A stretch of DNA of 64,000 bases from the NCBI GenBank assembly GCA_944324485.1, contig CALUWM010000002.1, positions 55,785 through 119,784 of the forward strand, in the 5' to 3' direction. Positions 1 to 7,708 of this stretch are shown here, in pieces (the stretch's first letter is position 1; each line of letters opens with the position of its first letter). The notes beneath the pieces were generated by a model. The model was not told the DNA's origin. It worked only from the letters and a program-made list of their open reading frames with translations, and made no database searches. The DNA comes from Candidatus Gastranaerophilales bacterium (GTDB lineage: Bacteria > Cyanobacteriota > Vampirovibrionia > Gastranaerophilales > Gastranaerophilaceae). Made by a program: the position numbers and the translations under genes.

Positions 1-551
1 TGAGGAGAAAGCATAAACATCCCTAAAGCAAGTAAAATATTAGCCACAACAAGATCTAAAACAATAAAAGGAACATAAATAATAAAACCTATCTCAAATG
101 CTGTTTTCAATTCAGATATAATATAAGCCGGTGCAACTTCCCACAAAGTAAGCTCATCAGGAGTTGACGGGGCAGCCTTTCTGGTTTTTTCAACAAAAAA
201 AGCTAAATCTCCTTGTCTGGTTTGTTTCAGCATATACTCTTTTAAGGGTTTCGAACTGGCATTTAGTGCTTCAATTACATTCTGATTTTTTTGATAAGGA
301 ATTTGATATTCTTGATACATCTTATCAAAAACCGGAGACATAGTATATATTGTTAATATCAAGGACAATCCGATTAAAGTAATAGCGGGCGGAACGGAAT
401 TAGTACCCATCGCGGTTTTAAGCATAGAAAAAACAACCGTAAACCTTAAAAAGGGAGTCATAGAAACAAAAATGAAAGGCAACAAAGAAAATGCCGCCAT
501 CGCAATTAATAATTGTATAACAGGATTTATATCCTTCAACAAATTATCCAT
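1..551 (-). CDS. fliP: Flagellar export gate protein FliP, 3' end cut by window edge
   Basis: FliP is an inner-membrane subunit of the flagellar type III export gate. The visible 183 residues begin at an ATG at 551 whose A is also the last base of the fliO stop codon (TAATG overlap). I translated the minus strand by hand. It shows hydrophobic segments, a VMSP-like TMSPVFDKMYQEY region typical of FliP after the first membrane segments, a soluble periplasmic-type middle, and a C-terminal run ending GMFMLSP, a FliP hallmark. The reading frame stays open to base 1, so the last part of the protein lies outside the window. No long N-terminal signal peptide is present, unlike enterobacterial FliP. 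The operon order (two-SpoA protein, fliO, fliP) supports the assignment. Confidence 0.93.
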   Translation of the reverse strand, partial: MDNLLKDINPVIQLLIAMAAFSLLPFIFVSMTPFLRFTVVFSMLKTAMGTNSVPPAITLIGLSLILTIYTMSPVFDKMYQEYQIPYQKNQNVIEALNASSKPLKEYMLKQTRQGDLAFFVEKTRKAAPSTPDELTLWEVAPAYIISELKTAFEIGFIIYVPFIVLDLVVANILLALGMFMLSP

Positions 552-1063
552 TAAAATCTCCCTGCTTTAACATTTTTTGATTCATTTAATTCATCTAGCA
601 ATTGACGCATAATTTGATGTTTATTAGCAGCTTTACTAATCAAATTTGGTTGTTCATCTTCTTTTTCATATAATTCCATAAACTGCTTTTGCAACTTTTC
701 AAGATGTGTTTTTTTATCATCATCAAATCTTGGTGCTTCTTGAACTTCTTTTTTTAATTCACTTGTAAAATTTTGAATTTGTTGCTTTTTTTCTGACGTA
801 TTTTTTTGCACATTATCATTTTCTAACTTTGATAAAAACGTAGTATGCTCAGCACCTGAAGCAATTAAAAACTTTTCATTCCTTATTTTTACAACCAACA
901 AAGTTTTTTTAGGCCCAATAGGATAACTATCTAAAATTTTTATCATTCCCTTATTTTCACTTTTATTAATAACAAAGGTTTTTTTATAAATAATTAATCC
1001 GACAAGCATTATGCCTATCATTGCAAGTGTATAAAAAATAAATGCAGCTATATAATTAATCAT
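551..1063 (-). CDS. fliO: FliO-like flagellar biosynthesis protein
   Basis: FliO is a small bitopic membrane protein that helps assemble the FliP/FliQ/FliR export gate. This 170-residue protein has one N-terminal transmembrane segment (about residues 5-26), then a short beta-rich segment with the FliO-type pattern of a basic loop, 'GPKKTLLVVKI' and 'FLIASG' (about residues 42-72), and a long charged, probably disordered C-terminal tail. The family is poorly conserved, so the assignment rests on this topology plus position: directly after the switch-protein gene and overlapping fliP by one base. The ATG start at 1063 lies 12 bases after the end of the upstream gene, consistent with one operon. 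Confidence 0.8.
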   Translation of the reverse strand: MINYIAAFIFYTLAMIGIMLVGLIIYKKTFVINKSENKGMIKILDSYPIGPKKTLLVVKIRNEKFLIASGAEHTTFLSKLENDNVQKNTSEKKQQIQNFTSELKKEVQEAPRFDDDKKTHLEKLQKQFMELYEKEDEQPNLISKAANKHQIMRQLLDELNESKNVKAGRF

Positions 1064-1075
1064 AATTTTCCTTCT

Positions 1076-2290
1076 TTACTTTTCAAAATCAGAGTAATCA
1101 AATTGCTCGTCTTCAGCAACTTTTGGTTTTGCTGCCTGAGGCGATTTCAAAGGCGCTTTTGCAGCAGGTTTATTCGTAGCAACTCCTTTCGGCGGAACAT
1201 TAACCGCAGGTTTTGCAGCAGGATTTGGTGTAGTTTTCGCCTGCACTTCAATATTTTCCTTCATTTTAGAACTTAAGACTTCATTTAATCTCACCGCATA
1301 TCTGTCATTAATTATTATAAGTTCACCCTTTGCAACTTTTTTATCTTCGACAAAAAGCGAAATTTCATTATCAAAAACCGAACCCAAATCAACAACTTGT
1401 CCTTGAGTAATTTGTTTCAGCTCTCCTATTGTCATTTTCACTTTTTCAAATTCTGCGTTGATTTCAATTTGTATATCATCCCAGAGATTTTTTTCCATTA
1501 TTACCTCATTATTTGTATTATTATCAATATCTGTAACGCTATGTTCTTCATCATCAATATTTAAAATAAGAGAAGGATTAACCTTAACATTAAATTTTTT
1601 CCTATATTCACCTGAAATTAAAACAAGTTTTGAACTATCGCTATTTTCAAGCAAAACTATATCTTCTTTAGACAAATTATTTAATTCTTCTAAAGTTATT
1701 TTTGAGCTACCTGCCTGTATTCTAACAATAGTCTGAGAAGTTCTAAAATCTTCATCATTAAAAGCCTTCACCTTTTGCAAATTTTTAAAATCAATTCTAT
1801 CTAATGGAATTGTAACCAAAATTTCAGATGTAGCACCATTTTTTAAGCCTAATAAAAATAAAAAGCTAACATTTTTTTCGCTTTTTTCAGTCAATTTTAA
1901 GTCTTTTTCAGAAATCAAAACATCTTTTAAACGTCTATACAAAAATTCAGAAAAACTGTTCAATATTTTAATTTCAAGAGGAGTTAAATCAGAAAGTGAA
2001 AATTTCTCTTTGGAATCTAAAGTTATATCCAAAAAATTTTGAATAAAATTGCCTGAAAGTCTTACTGTGAGGGGTTTATGTTTTTCTACTTTAATTGAAC
2101 TTGAAAAAAAATTAGTATTTTTTAAAAGTTTTTCGTCTCTTAATTCACGAAAATCATTTATAGCTCTTAAAGTAATTTTAATGTCTTGTTCCCAAAATTT
2201 TTCAACGGCAATTTTGACAGCATTAATAATAGTGTCTGTGTTTTTACTAAAATCTATATCTTCAAAAATATTTTTATCTTTAATAGACAA
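1076..2290 (-). CDS. Two-SpoA-domain flagellar switch protein (FliM/FliN-like)
   Basis: This 404-residue protein probably forms part of the flagellar C-ring. It has an N-terminal region (about 1-175) with a weak FliM-middle-domain feel ('LTPLEIKILNSFSEFLYRRL', about 102-121), a first SpoA-like domain (about 185-245) and a second, better conserved SpoA/FliN-type domain (about 273-340, ending 'YAVRLNEV'). An alanine/proline/lysine-rich tail (about 352-392) and an acidic end follow. Two SpoA domains in one chain resemble SctQ/HrcQ or FliY-type proteins more than separate FliM and FliN. The frame is closed by a stop 18 bases upstream, leaving a TTG at 2290 as the only reasonable start; a weak CGGA lies before it. 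It heads the fliO-fliP operon. It could be annotated as either fliM or fliN, so I give no symbol. Confidence 0.78.
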   Translation of the reverse strand: MSIKDKNIFEDIDFSKNTDTIINAVKIAVEKFWEQDIKITLRAINDFRELRDEKLLKNTNFFSSSIKVEKHKPLTVRLSGNFIQNFLDITLDSKEKFSLSDLTPLEIKILNSFSEFLYRRLKDVLISEKDLKLTEKSEKNVSFLFLLGLKNGATSEILVTIPLDRIDFKNLQKVKAFNDEDFRTSQTIVRIQAGSSKITLEELNNLSKEDIVLLENSDSSKLVLISGEYRKKFNVKVNPSLILNIDDEEHSVTDIDNNTNNEVIMEKNLWDDIQIEINAEFEKVKMTIGELKQITQGQVVDLGSVFDNEISLFVEDKKVAKGELIIINDRYAVRLNEVLSSKMKENIEVQAKTTPNPAAKPAVNVPPKGVATNKPAAKAPLKSPQAAKPKVAEDEQFDYSDFEK

Positions 2291-2393
2291 TGTAAATATC
2301 CGTTTTTAGGCTACAAATCCCCACAGATATTATATAATTTTATTTTTTGATAAGGCAATTTATTAAAAAAATGTAATATGTTGTTTTGTAACA

Positions 2394-2428
2394 AATACTT
2401 AATATATAAAATTTATATATTAAGTATT
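2394..2428. promoter_or_regulatory. Perfect 17-bp-arm palindrome in the divergent intergenic region
   Basis: Arms AATACTTAATATATAAA and TTTATATATTAAGTATT are exact reverse complements around a single central A. It sits in the 310-base gap (2291-2600) between the divergent switch-protein operon and the 2601 gene, about 105 bases from the first and 170 from the second. It has no T-run and is almost pure AT, so an operator-like or DNA-structural role is more likely than termination. A TGTAACAAA motif (2387-2395) overlaps its left edge. The rest of the gap holds only AT-rich sequence and one -10-like TATAAT at 2559-2564. Confidence 0.55.
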
Positions 2429-2558
2429 GATTTCAGGGGATTTAGCCGCAAATTACAACAAAATCAGCCTATTGTAATATTGCAAACCCTATTTTATAGA
2501 GTTAAAATAACAAAAAATAATTTTTTAAACTAGCAAAAAAAATCTTTTTTTGGTTTTG

Positions 2559-2564
2559 TATAAT
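2559..2564 (+). promoter_or_regulatory. -10 box for the 2601 gene
   Basis: A perfect TATAAT lies 36 bases before the 2601 start, preceded directly by TG. No convincing -35 hexamer is visible 16-18 bases upstream, where the sequence is A-rich. The leader that would result contains a TTGGAGAG Shine-Dalgarno. Confidence 0.45.
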
Positions 2565-2600
2565 AAACAGGAAAAAACCTGAACTTTTGGAGAGTAATTA

Positions 2601-2951
2601 ATGAATAACGATATAAACAATAAAATAAATTTTATTGGTTCAGCAAAAAATAACAACAATGCTGTTCAAAAATCTCAAACACAAAAAAAACCGGAAAAAT
2701 ATGAACCTGAAACTATACAAAATCCTCTGAATTTTCTAGGTACACTTGGATGTGCACAGGTTAATATGGATAATTTAGAAAATAAACGTTTAAAAAATGC
2801 ACTTAATGAATTTCAATCAGATCCTGATAAAATCGAAGCTCACATTACTGTTTGCGATGAATTAGTAAAAAAAGGTTATCCACTTGAAAAAGCCATTTTA
2901 ACAACAGATAAAATTTTTAATGTATTATCTAATAGAGAAACTTATATCTAA
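2601..2951 (+). CDS. Hypothetical protein with N-terminal INFIG motif
   Basis: I do not recognise this 116-residue protein. It begins with an Asn/Lys/Gln-rich, probably disordered leader that contains INFIG (residues 9-13). A compact, probably helical C-terminal half follows (about 60-116), with charged amphipathic stretches and no membrane segment or signal peptide. The ATG is preceded by a TTGGAGAG Shine-Dalgarno at good spacing. It ends 15 bases before upp and shares its orientation, so the two are probably co-transcribed. The F-x-G-like motif after a low-complexity leader recurs in other hypothetical proteins of this window (7132-7611 and 28863-30569). No function can be assigned. Confidence 0.7.
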   Translation: MNNDINNKINFIGSAKNNNNAVQKSQTQKKPEKYEPETIQNPLNFLGTLGCAQVNMDNLENKRLKNALNEFQSDPDKIEAHITVCDELVKKGYPLEKAILTTDKIFNVLSNRETYI

Positions 2952-2966
2952 TCAAAGGAATTAATA

Positions 2967-3629
2967 ATGGAAGCTCTTAAAACCAACGTAGAAATCTTAT
3001 CTCACCCAATTATAGACAATAATTTATCAATAATAAGAGATAAGAATTCTGATTGTGAAAAATTCAAAAATGCAGTCAGAAGAATAACTTATATGCTCGT
3101 ATACGAAGCTTCAAAAAATCTTCCAATGATAGAAAAAGAAATTGAAACACCATTAGAAACTACTGTTTGCAAGGTTTTTGATAGCGATGCTCAATTAATC
3201 ATTGCTCCCATTTTAAGAGCCGGTATGATTTTTTGTGAAGTAGCTCAAGACCTTTTACCTTTTGCAAACGTCCACCACATAGGAATGTATCGAAATGAAG
3301 ATACCTTAGAGCCGGTTTGGTATTATGATAAAAGAAAAAAAATAAAAGAAAATAGGGAAAAAGTTTTTGTTATAATATTAGATCCTATGCTTGCAACAGG
3401 AAATAGTGCGATAGACACAATCAAAAATTTTATTTCCAAAGGAGTTATGGAAAAAAATATTACATTTTTGAGCCTAATTTCATCTCCTGAAGGAATTAAA
3501 AAAGTATCAGAAACATTTAAAGAAGTAAAAATAATAACTGCTTCTGTTGATAGAACATTAAACAATAAAGGATATATCCTCCCCGGTCTAGGAGACGCAG
3601 GAGATAGAATATATAATACAGTTGATTAA
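2967..3629 (+). CDS. upp: Uracil phosphoribosyltransferase
   Basis: Catalyses uracil + PRPP to UMP + pyrophosphate in pyrimidine salvage. The 220-residue length fits the family. Visible marks are the 'ILRAG' segment (about residues 85-89), the PRPP-binding loop 'VIILDPMLATGNSA' (about 133-146) and the C-terminal uracil-binding 'GLGDAGDR'. The start has an AAAGGA Shine-Dalgarno 9 bases upstream. It lies 15 bases after the 2601 gene. Its TAA stop interlocks with the stop of the converging amidohydrolase gene inside the tetranucleotide TTAA at 3626-3629, so there is no room for a terminator between them. Confidence 0.96.
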   Translation: MEALKTNVEILSHPIIDNNLSIIRDKNSDCEKFKNAVRRITYMLVYEASKNLPMIEKEIETPLETTVCKVFDSDAQLIIAPILRAGMIFCEVAQDLLPFANVHHIGMYRNEDTLEPVWYYDKRKKIKENREKVFVIILDPMLATGNSAIDTIKNFISKGVMEKNITFLSLISSPEGIKKVSETFKEVKIITASVDRTLNNKGYILPGLGDAGDRIYNTVD

Positions 3630-4933
3630 AAATTTAAAGAATAATTTTTAACAACTCTTTTACCTTTTATATAAACATGTCTTGGTTTTTCTTTATTTAA
3701 AATTGCGTCAAATTGTTCGTTCTCCTCAAGCTCAAAAACATTAAAATCAGCATCTTTATCAATTTCAAGAGAACCTGTTATGTTATTTAATCTTAAAATT
3801 TTTGCAGGAATAATTGTAAGATACTTTATTGCTTCCAGAGTATTTAATTGACCATTATTGACATATCTTAATTCATTTAATAAAGATAAATCTTTATTAA
3901 ATGCTAAAGAATTAACACCGAAACCAAATCTATATGAAAAATATTCTAAAACTTTATCAAAGTCAAGTTTTTTATTGTGCAAATTATCACTAACCCTTGG
4001 ACAATAAGCAAGCGCAACTTTATTCTCCTTTAAAATTGCCAAATCCGAATCTGATAAAAAATTTCCATAAGAAACTATTAATTGTTTAGATAAAACCCCT
4101 AGCTCTTGCAAATACTTAGCAGGAGAATAATTTTCAAAAACCGGTTCCATCTTCTTATGACCGGTAAATTCATTTAACAAATCGACATCCGAAAAACCAT
4201 GCTTTAGCCAATCCATTTCTTCTTGAGATTCAGCCAATCTTATTGTCATCAATATGTTATTTTTCTTACAATATTTAACTAAAATTTTAAATAATCGCTT
4301 ATGCACGCAACATATGCTGTGGGGAGCAACCCCAATAAAAGTATTATCTGACTTTTGTTTTTTTAATTTCTCAATCTTTTTTTGAATATTTCTAAATTCA
4401 TCTTTACTTTTTTCAACTGAATCTGAAAATAATTCAAAAAATAAATAGGTTTTTAAAGGCATTTCGTTTAAAACTTCAAAATATTTACTTTCCTTAGAAA
4501 GTTGAACAACTGCCGTTGTTCCCATTAAAAGACTATTTTCAATACCTTTTTTAAAAGAGGCTATTTTTTCATCTCTGGACATACAAAAATATTCAGACAA
4601 GAGATTGGCAAGTCTATATATAAAAGATTTTTTTGAAATACCGGCAAGAAAATAATGTTTTTGAAAAATAGTATATAATTTTTTTATTTTTGCTTTTAAA
4701 TCAGTTTTTTTTCTGTCTTCAAGATAACTATACTGTAAATGATTATGCAAATTTATAAATCCGGGAGTAATTACACTATTTTGAAAATCTTTTACATTGG
4801 TATATTGGCTTTCATCCAAACTATCTTGCTTTATTATTTCAACAACTTTTCCTTCGTCCACAATAAGCGCACAATCGGTATATACATTACCATCAGAAGG
4901 AATTATCCACTTTGCTTTAAATGCTTTTGCCAT
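3626..4933 (-). CDS. Amidohydrolase-family protein (TRZ/ATZ-like) with altered metal ligands
   Basis: The 435-residue chain has the composite-barrel layout of the cytosine deaminase/chlorohydrolase group: an N-terminal beta region, the metal motif 'GFINLHNH' with H63 and H65, 'APHS' with H205, and a C-terminal beta region ('DADFNVFELEE'). Three usually invariant positions differ. 'HxAE' reads RLAES (R232 replaces the metal His). The catalytic 'AHC' region reads SYG (Y289). The 'GTD' motif reads GVN (N341 replaces the metal Asp). It may be catalytically dead, or use unusual chemistry. A good AAGGA Shine-Dalgarno precedes the ATG. In anaerobes related proteins act as aminofutalosine or S-adenosylhomocysteine deaminases, but nothing here fixes the substrate. 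Confidence 0.8.
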   Translation of the reverse strand: MAKAFKAKWIIPSDGNVYTDCALIVDEGKVVEIIKQDSLDESQYTNVKDFQNSVITPGFINLHNHLQYSYLEDRKKTDLKAKIKKLYTIFQKHYFLAGISKKSFIYRLANLLSEYFCMSRDEKIASFKKGIENSLLMGTTAVVQLSKESKYFEVLNEMPLKTYLFFELFSDSVEKSKDEFRNIQKKIEKLKKQKSDNTFIGVAPHSICCVHKRLFKILVKYCKKNNILMTIRLAESQEEMDWLKHGFSDVDLLNEFTGHKKMEPVFENYSPAKYLQELGVLSKQLIVSYGNFLSDSDLAILKENKVALAYCPRVSDNLHNKKLDFDKVLEYFSYRFGFGVNSLAFNKDLSLLNELRYVNNGQLNTLEAIKYLTIIPAKILRLNNITGSLEIDKDADFNVFELEENEQFDAILNKEKPRHVYIKGKRVVKNYSLNF

Positions 4934-5041
4934 TAAAAATCCTTAAAAAATTAAATTATAAAAGAATTATACCAATTTTTAAAATTAAATTCAATTATTA
5001 CATTAAAGCAATATTTAATTATATTTTGTTTTTAATATATT

Positions 5042-5383
5042 ATGGAAACCGCAAACCTCAATAAAATAAAATCACCCGAGCCAAATTTAATTTCAAAACA
5101 AGAAAAAGAAGAGCCTAAAAGAAAAATTAAAAGGCCAAGTGTTGGCGTTGTTAATGTGCCTAAAATTTCAACTACTCCACTTGCAGACACTCTTGCCATA
5201 AATAAACAAGAGAACCCTCACACCATATATAAATTAACCAACAAAAAAAATCCATTTGTAAATATACATAATATATCTTCAATAGGAATATTCGCTTGTG
5301 CAGGAATCATTACCTTGCCTTTAATAAAAAAAGGGATATCCAGTGCGTTTAAAATGTTTAAAAAAATATTTACAAAAAAATAA
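5042..5383 (+). CDS. Small hypothetical protein with C-terminal membrane segment
   Basis: I do not recognise this 113-residue protein. The first 70 residues are polar, rich in Lys, Pro, Asn and Thr, and probably disordered. Residues about 79-97 are hydrophobic ('IGIFACAGIITLPLI') and are followed by a basic tail (KK, KMFKKIFTKK), which suggests a tail-anchored or peripheral membrane protein. No Shine-Dalgarno precedes the ATG; the upstream bases are AT-rich with a TAATAT at 5033-5038 very close to the start. It is divergent from the amidohydrolase gene and ends inside a strong hairpin terminator. The start is therefore only moderately certain. Confidence 0.6.
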   Translation: METANLNKIKSPEPNLISKQEKEEPKRKIKRPSVGVVNVPKISTTPLADTLAINKQENPHTIYKLTNKKNPFVNIHNISSIGIFACAGIITLPLIKKGISSAFKMFKKIFTKK

Positions 5384-5406
5384 GGCTCTTGATTTGAGCC
5401 TTATTT
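5378..5406. terminator. Bidirectional intrinsic terminator
   Basis: Perfect 11-bp arms AAATAAGGCTC / GAGCCTTATTT around the 7-base loop TTGATTT, followed by T on the plus side and A-rich sequence on the other. It lies between the converging 5042 gene and the SLH gene and can serve both. Confidence 0.85.
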
Positions 5407-5407
5407 T

Positions 5408-6604
5408 CTACATATCATCTCTATTAAATATCTTTATTCTTAAAGGTTCCAGTAAAACAAACTCTACCCTCTGTCCTTTATGAATATACATATTTTGACC
5501 TCTTACAACATTATATCTTGTTCTTGTTAAATATGGGTCATTTCTTATTATTCTCATATCAGCATTTCTTTCACCTAATGTAGCAACAATCTTCATTTCA
5601 GGGATGCCTTTGCCATCTATGATATTTGTTGTAGTTAAAGCCATATAACCATTTTTTATAAATCTAAAGGGACGTTGCACCTTATGAACTCTACCATCAA
5701 TTTGAACTCCGACAGGAATTACAACATATTTTTCTCTGGTAACAAAATTGAATGGTGCTCTAGCTGTGAATTGTTCTCCTTCTTTGGCTGTTTTTGCATT
5801 CAAACATTTATCCACTGTTAAAGGCAAAACCGTACCCTTAGGAATTACAGCATAATCTTCATCATAATAAACATTATCTAAAATATAACCGTCTGCTTTT
5901 TTAGGTTCAACCGGCTTTTTAGGTTCTGTTGCTTCTTTTATTTTATCGCTCGGCATAATTTTAACTGCCTCAGTCATATTAAATAAAAATCTTGCCAGTT
6001 CCCCACGTGTCGCAGGACGCAAAGGTTCAAGCGTAGTTTCATGCCCTGGCAAATTATATACAAGTCCAATCATTTGGCATTTTCCGGCAGCAATTAAAGC
6101 CCAATCAGGAATTTCAGAATAATCTTTATATATTGATAAGAAATGCTTAGCTTGTTCAGAATCAATATTTTCAGGGGCAAGAGCATTTAAAATAACTTCG
6201 AGTGCTTCAATTCTTGTTACATCTTTATTTGGATAAAACATCTCATTTGGATAACCTTTTACAAGACCATAATATGATGCAACTTGAATGTTTCTATCTG
6301 CCCAATGATCTTTTGTATCTTTATAATTAAATATTTCAGGAATGTCTTTTTCATACAAACCTAAAGCTTTTATAACCATTGTAGCAAATTCGCCTCTGGT
6401 AACTTTTTGATCAGGTCTATATAAGCCATCAGGATAACCAACAACAACCTTTTTATCAGTTAAAAAAGTAACTGCTTCATAAGCCCAATGGTCAGAAGGT
6501 AAATCAGGATAACTTGCAGGTCCTTGTTCAAGCTCCCAAGCTAAAACCGGTGAAAATAAAGCTAATACAAATAAAATGATGATGTTCAATAATAATTTTT
6601 TCAT
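5408..6604 (-). CDS. Secreted S-layer-homology (SLH) domain protein
   Basis: A 398-residue exported protein. It has a signal peptide (about 1-22, basic start then hydrophobic run and an A-x-A-like cut site) followed by three SLH-type repeats at about 32-75 ('YPDLPSDHWAYEAV', 'GYPDGLYRPDQKVTRGEFA'), 92-135 and 155-210. SLH modules bind pyruvylated or similar secondary polymers of the cell wall. In cyanobacterial relatives they occur on outer-membrane-linked proteins, so it may tether envelope to peptidoglycan. The C-terminal 170 residues are beta-rich and do not match a family I know ('YAVIPKGTVLPLTVDKCL'). A GGAGC ribosome site precedes the ATG, and a consensus-like promoter lies at 6633-6661. 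Confidence 0.9.
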   Translation of the reverse strand: MKKLLLNIIILFVLALFSPVLAWELEQGPASYPDLPSDHWAYEAVTFLTDKKVVVGYPDGLYRPDQKVTRGEFATMVIKALGLYEKDIPEIFNYKDTKDHWADRNIQVASYYGLVKGYPNEMFYPNKDVTRIEALEVILNALAPENIDSEQAKHFLSIYKDYSEIPDWALIAAGKCQMIGLVYNLPGHETTLEPLRPATRGELARFLFNMTEAVKIMPSDKIKEATEPKKPVEPKKADGYILDNVYYDEDYAVIPKGTVLPLTVDKCLNAKTAKEGEQFTARAPFNFVTREKYVVIPVGVQIDGRVHKVQRPFRFIKNGYMALTTTNIIDGKGIPEMKIVATLGERNADMRIIRNDPYLTRTRYNVVRGQNMYIHKGQRVEFVLLEPLRIKIFNRDDM

Positions 6605-6632
6605 TTAAACTTGCTCCATTCTTAATAAAATA

Positions 6633-6661
6633 ATTTTACATGCTAATATCTCATCATGCAA
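6633..6661 (-). promoter_or_regulatory. Promoter of the SLH gene
   Basis: On the minus strand TTGCAT (6661-6656) and TAAAAT (6638-6633) are separated by exactly 17 bases, a housekeeping sigma-70 type layout. It is about 29 bases upstream of the SLH start codon, leaving a short leader with a GGAGC ribosome site. Confidence 0.7.
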
Positions 6662-6724
6662 GAAAATTAATTATTTTTCCTCTATACAAAGCAGGTAAAA
6701 ATTATTTTTGAACATTTTTTAAAT

Positions 6725-6755
6725 AAAAAAGTCCGGGTTTTTACCGGACTTTTTT
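6725..6755. terminator. Intrinsic terminator between the 6780 gene and the SLH gene
   Basis: Twelve-bp arms AAAAAAGTCCGG / CCGGACTTTTTT around the 7-base loop GTTTTTA. On the minus strand it follows the 6780-7142 gene and precedes the SLH promoter, so it separates the two units. Confidence 0.85.
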
Positions 6756-6779
6756 AGGATAAATATATTACAAACTCAA

Positions 6780-7142
6780 CTAAGAGCTAAAAGACATAAG
6801 TGCTTTAACTGAACGTGCAGTATCTTGCACCTCTTTTTCACTATGCATATTAATAGTGTCATCAAGAATTTTAATTGCTTCTTGTTTATCTTTAAGAGCT
6901 AAAAGTTCATTTATTGCACACATTGCAACACGTGCAGAAAGATCATTAATTCCTTTTCCTTTGTTCACAATCATAAGCTCAAGCGCTCTATGAGTGTTTT
7001 TTCTAATCAAAGCCTTACTTGTCATTTCTCTGATTTCATCGATAGGACAATTTGTACCTAATTCATTTAAAACTTCGATTGATTCTTCGTCTTTGTGTTT
7101 ACCAAGTGCTTCAATAATGTTCTTAACTCTCTTACTGTTCAT
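6780..7142 (-). CDS. HEAT-like helical-repeat hypothetical protein
   Basis: A 120-residue all-helical protein whose repeated pattern of paired amphipathic helices (IIEALGKHKDEESIEVLNEL, then ALELM, AINELLALKD) resembles HEAT or armadillo-type repeats, usually protein-binding scaffolds. No catalytic motif is visible. I place the start at the ATG at 7142 because AAGGAG lies 6 bases upstream of it. A longer in-frame ATG at 7163 has no ribosome site. With this start the gene overlaps the end of the upstream gene by 11 bases, so the two are translationally coupled. The function is unknown. Confidence 0.72.
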   Translation of the reverse strand: MNSKRVKNIIEALGKHKDEESIEVLNELGTNCPIDEIREMTSKALIRKNTHRALELMIVNKGKGINDLSARVAMCAINELLALKDKQEAIKILDDTINMHSEKEVQDTARSVKALMSFSS

Positions 7143-7611
7143 TAGTAACTCCTTGTAATTCATTCGATAACATCGATTTTAATTCGCTAACCGGTTTATT
7201 TTGTAATCTTGATACATTATATTTAAAGATATCAAATTCTACTTTTGTGTTTCCAAAATCTCTAATCTTTTTAGCAGCAGCTATGGTGTTATCTTTAATT
7301 TTATTTCCAAATGCAATTGCGTTAGTTTTTAGAGATGAAAATTTATTAATTGTGCCAACCCACGCGCTTGCAAGTAATTTACCTGTATTTTGCATTCTTT
7401 CTTTTAAAGAAATTGCATTTTTGGTATTTTCGTTAACCTTTTCAGCCTTTTCAAATACATCCATTTGAATAACTGTACCTTTAAAAGTTATACCAAATGG
7501 GTTTGTTTGTGTTTTGTTTGTTTCTTGAGCTTTATCAGTTTTATTCAATCTTGCTGCTCTAAACTTATTAAAAGCTTCAATGCTTGATCTTAGGGGGGAA
7601 ATTTTTTGCAT
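7132..7611 (-). CDS. Hypothetical protein with GITFKG motif
   Basis: I do not recognise this 159-residue protein. Residues 1-39 are a polar, Lys/Asn/Thr-rich leader, followed by GITFKG (40-45). The rest is helical with a weakly hydrophobic middle around 'ISLKERMQNTGKLLASAWVGTINKF' (about 65-90) and a charged C-terminus. It is the first gene of a two-gene unit with the HEAT-like protein, overlapping it by 11 bases. The ribosome site is an imperfect AAAGGCAGAAG. The leader-plus-F-x-G pattern matches the 2601 and 28863 proteins of this window. No function can be proposed. Confidence 0.65.
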   Translation of the reverse strand: MQKISPLRSSIEAFNKFRAARLNKTDKAQETNKTQTNPFGITFKGTVIQMDVFEKAEKVNENTKNAISLKERMQNTGKLLASAWVGTINKFSSLKTNAIAFGNKIKDNTIAAAKKIRDFGNTKVEFDIFKYNVSRLQNKPVSELKSMLSNELQGVTNEQ

Positions 7612-7708
7612 ATCTTCTGCCTTTCTTGTTAATACTTTGTAATACGTTTATCCTAAATAAAAACTATCATAGTTGCCATTTTAAAAAATCAATCTTTTGA
7701 TTGAAAAA

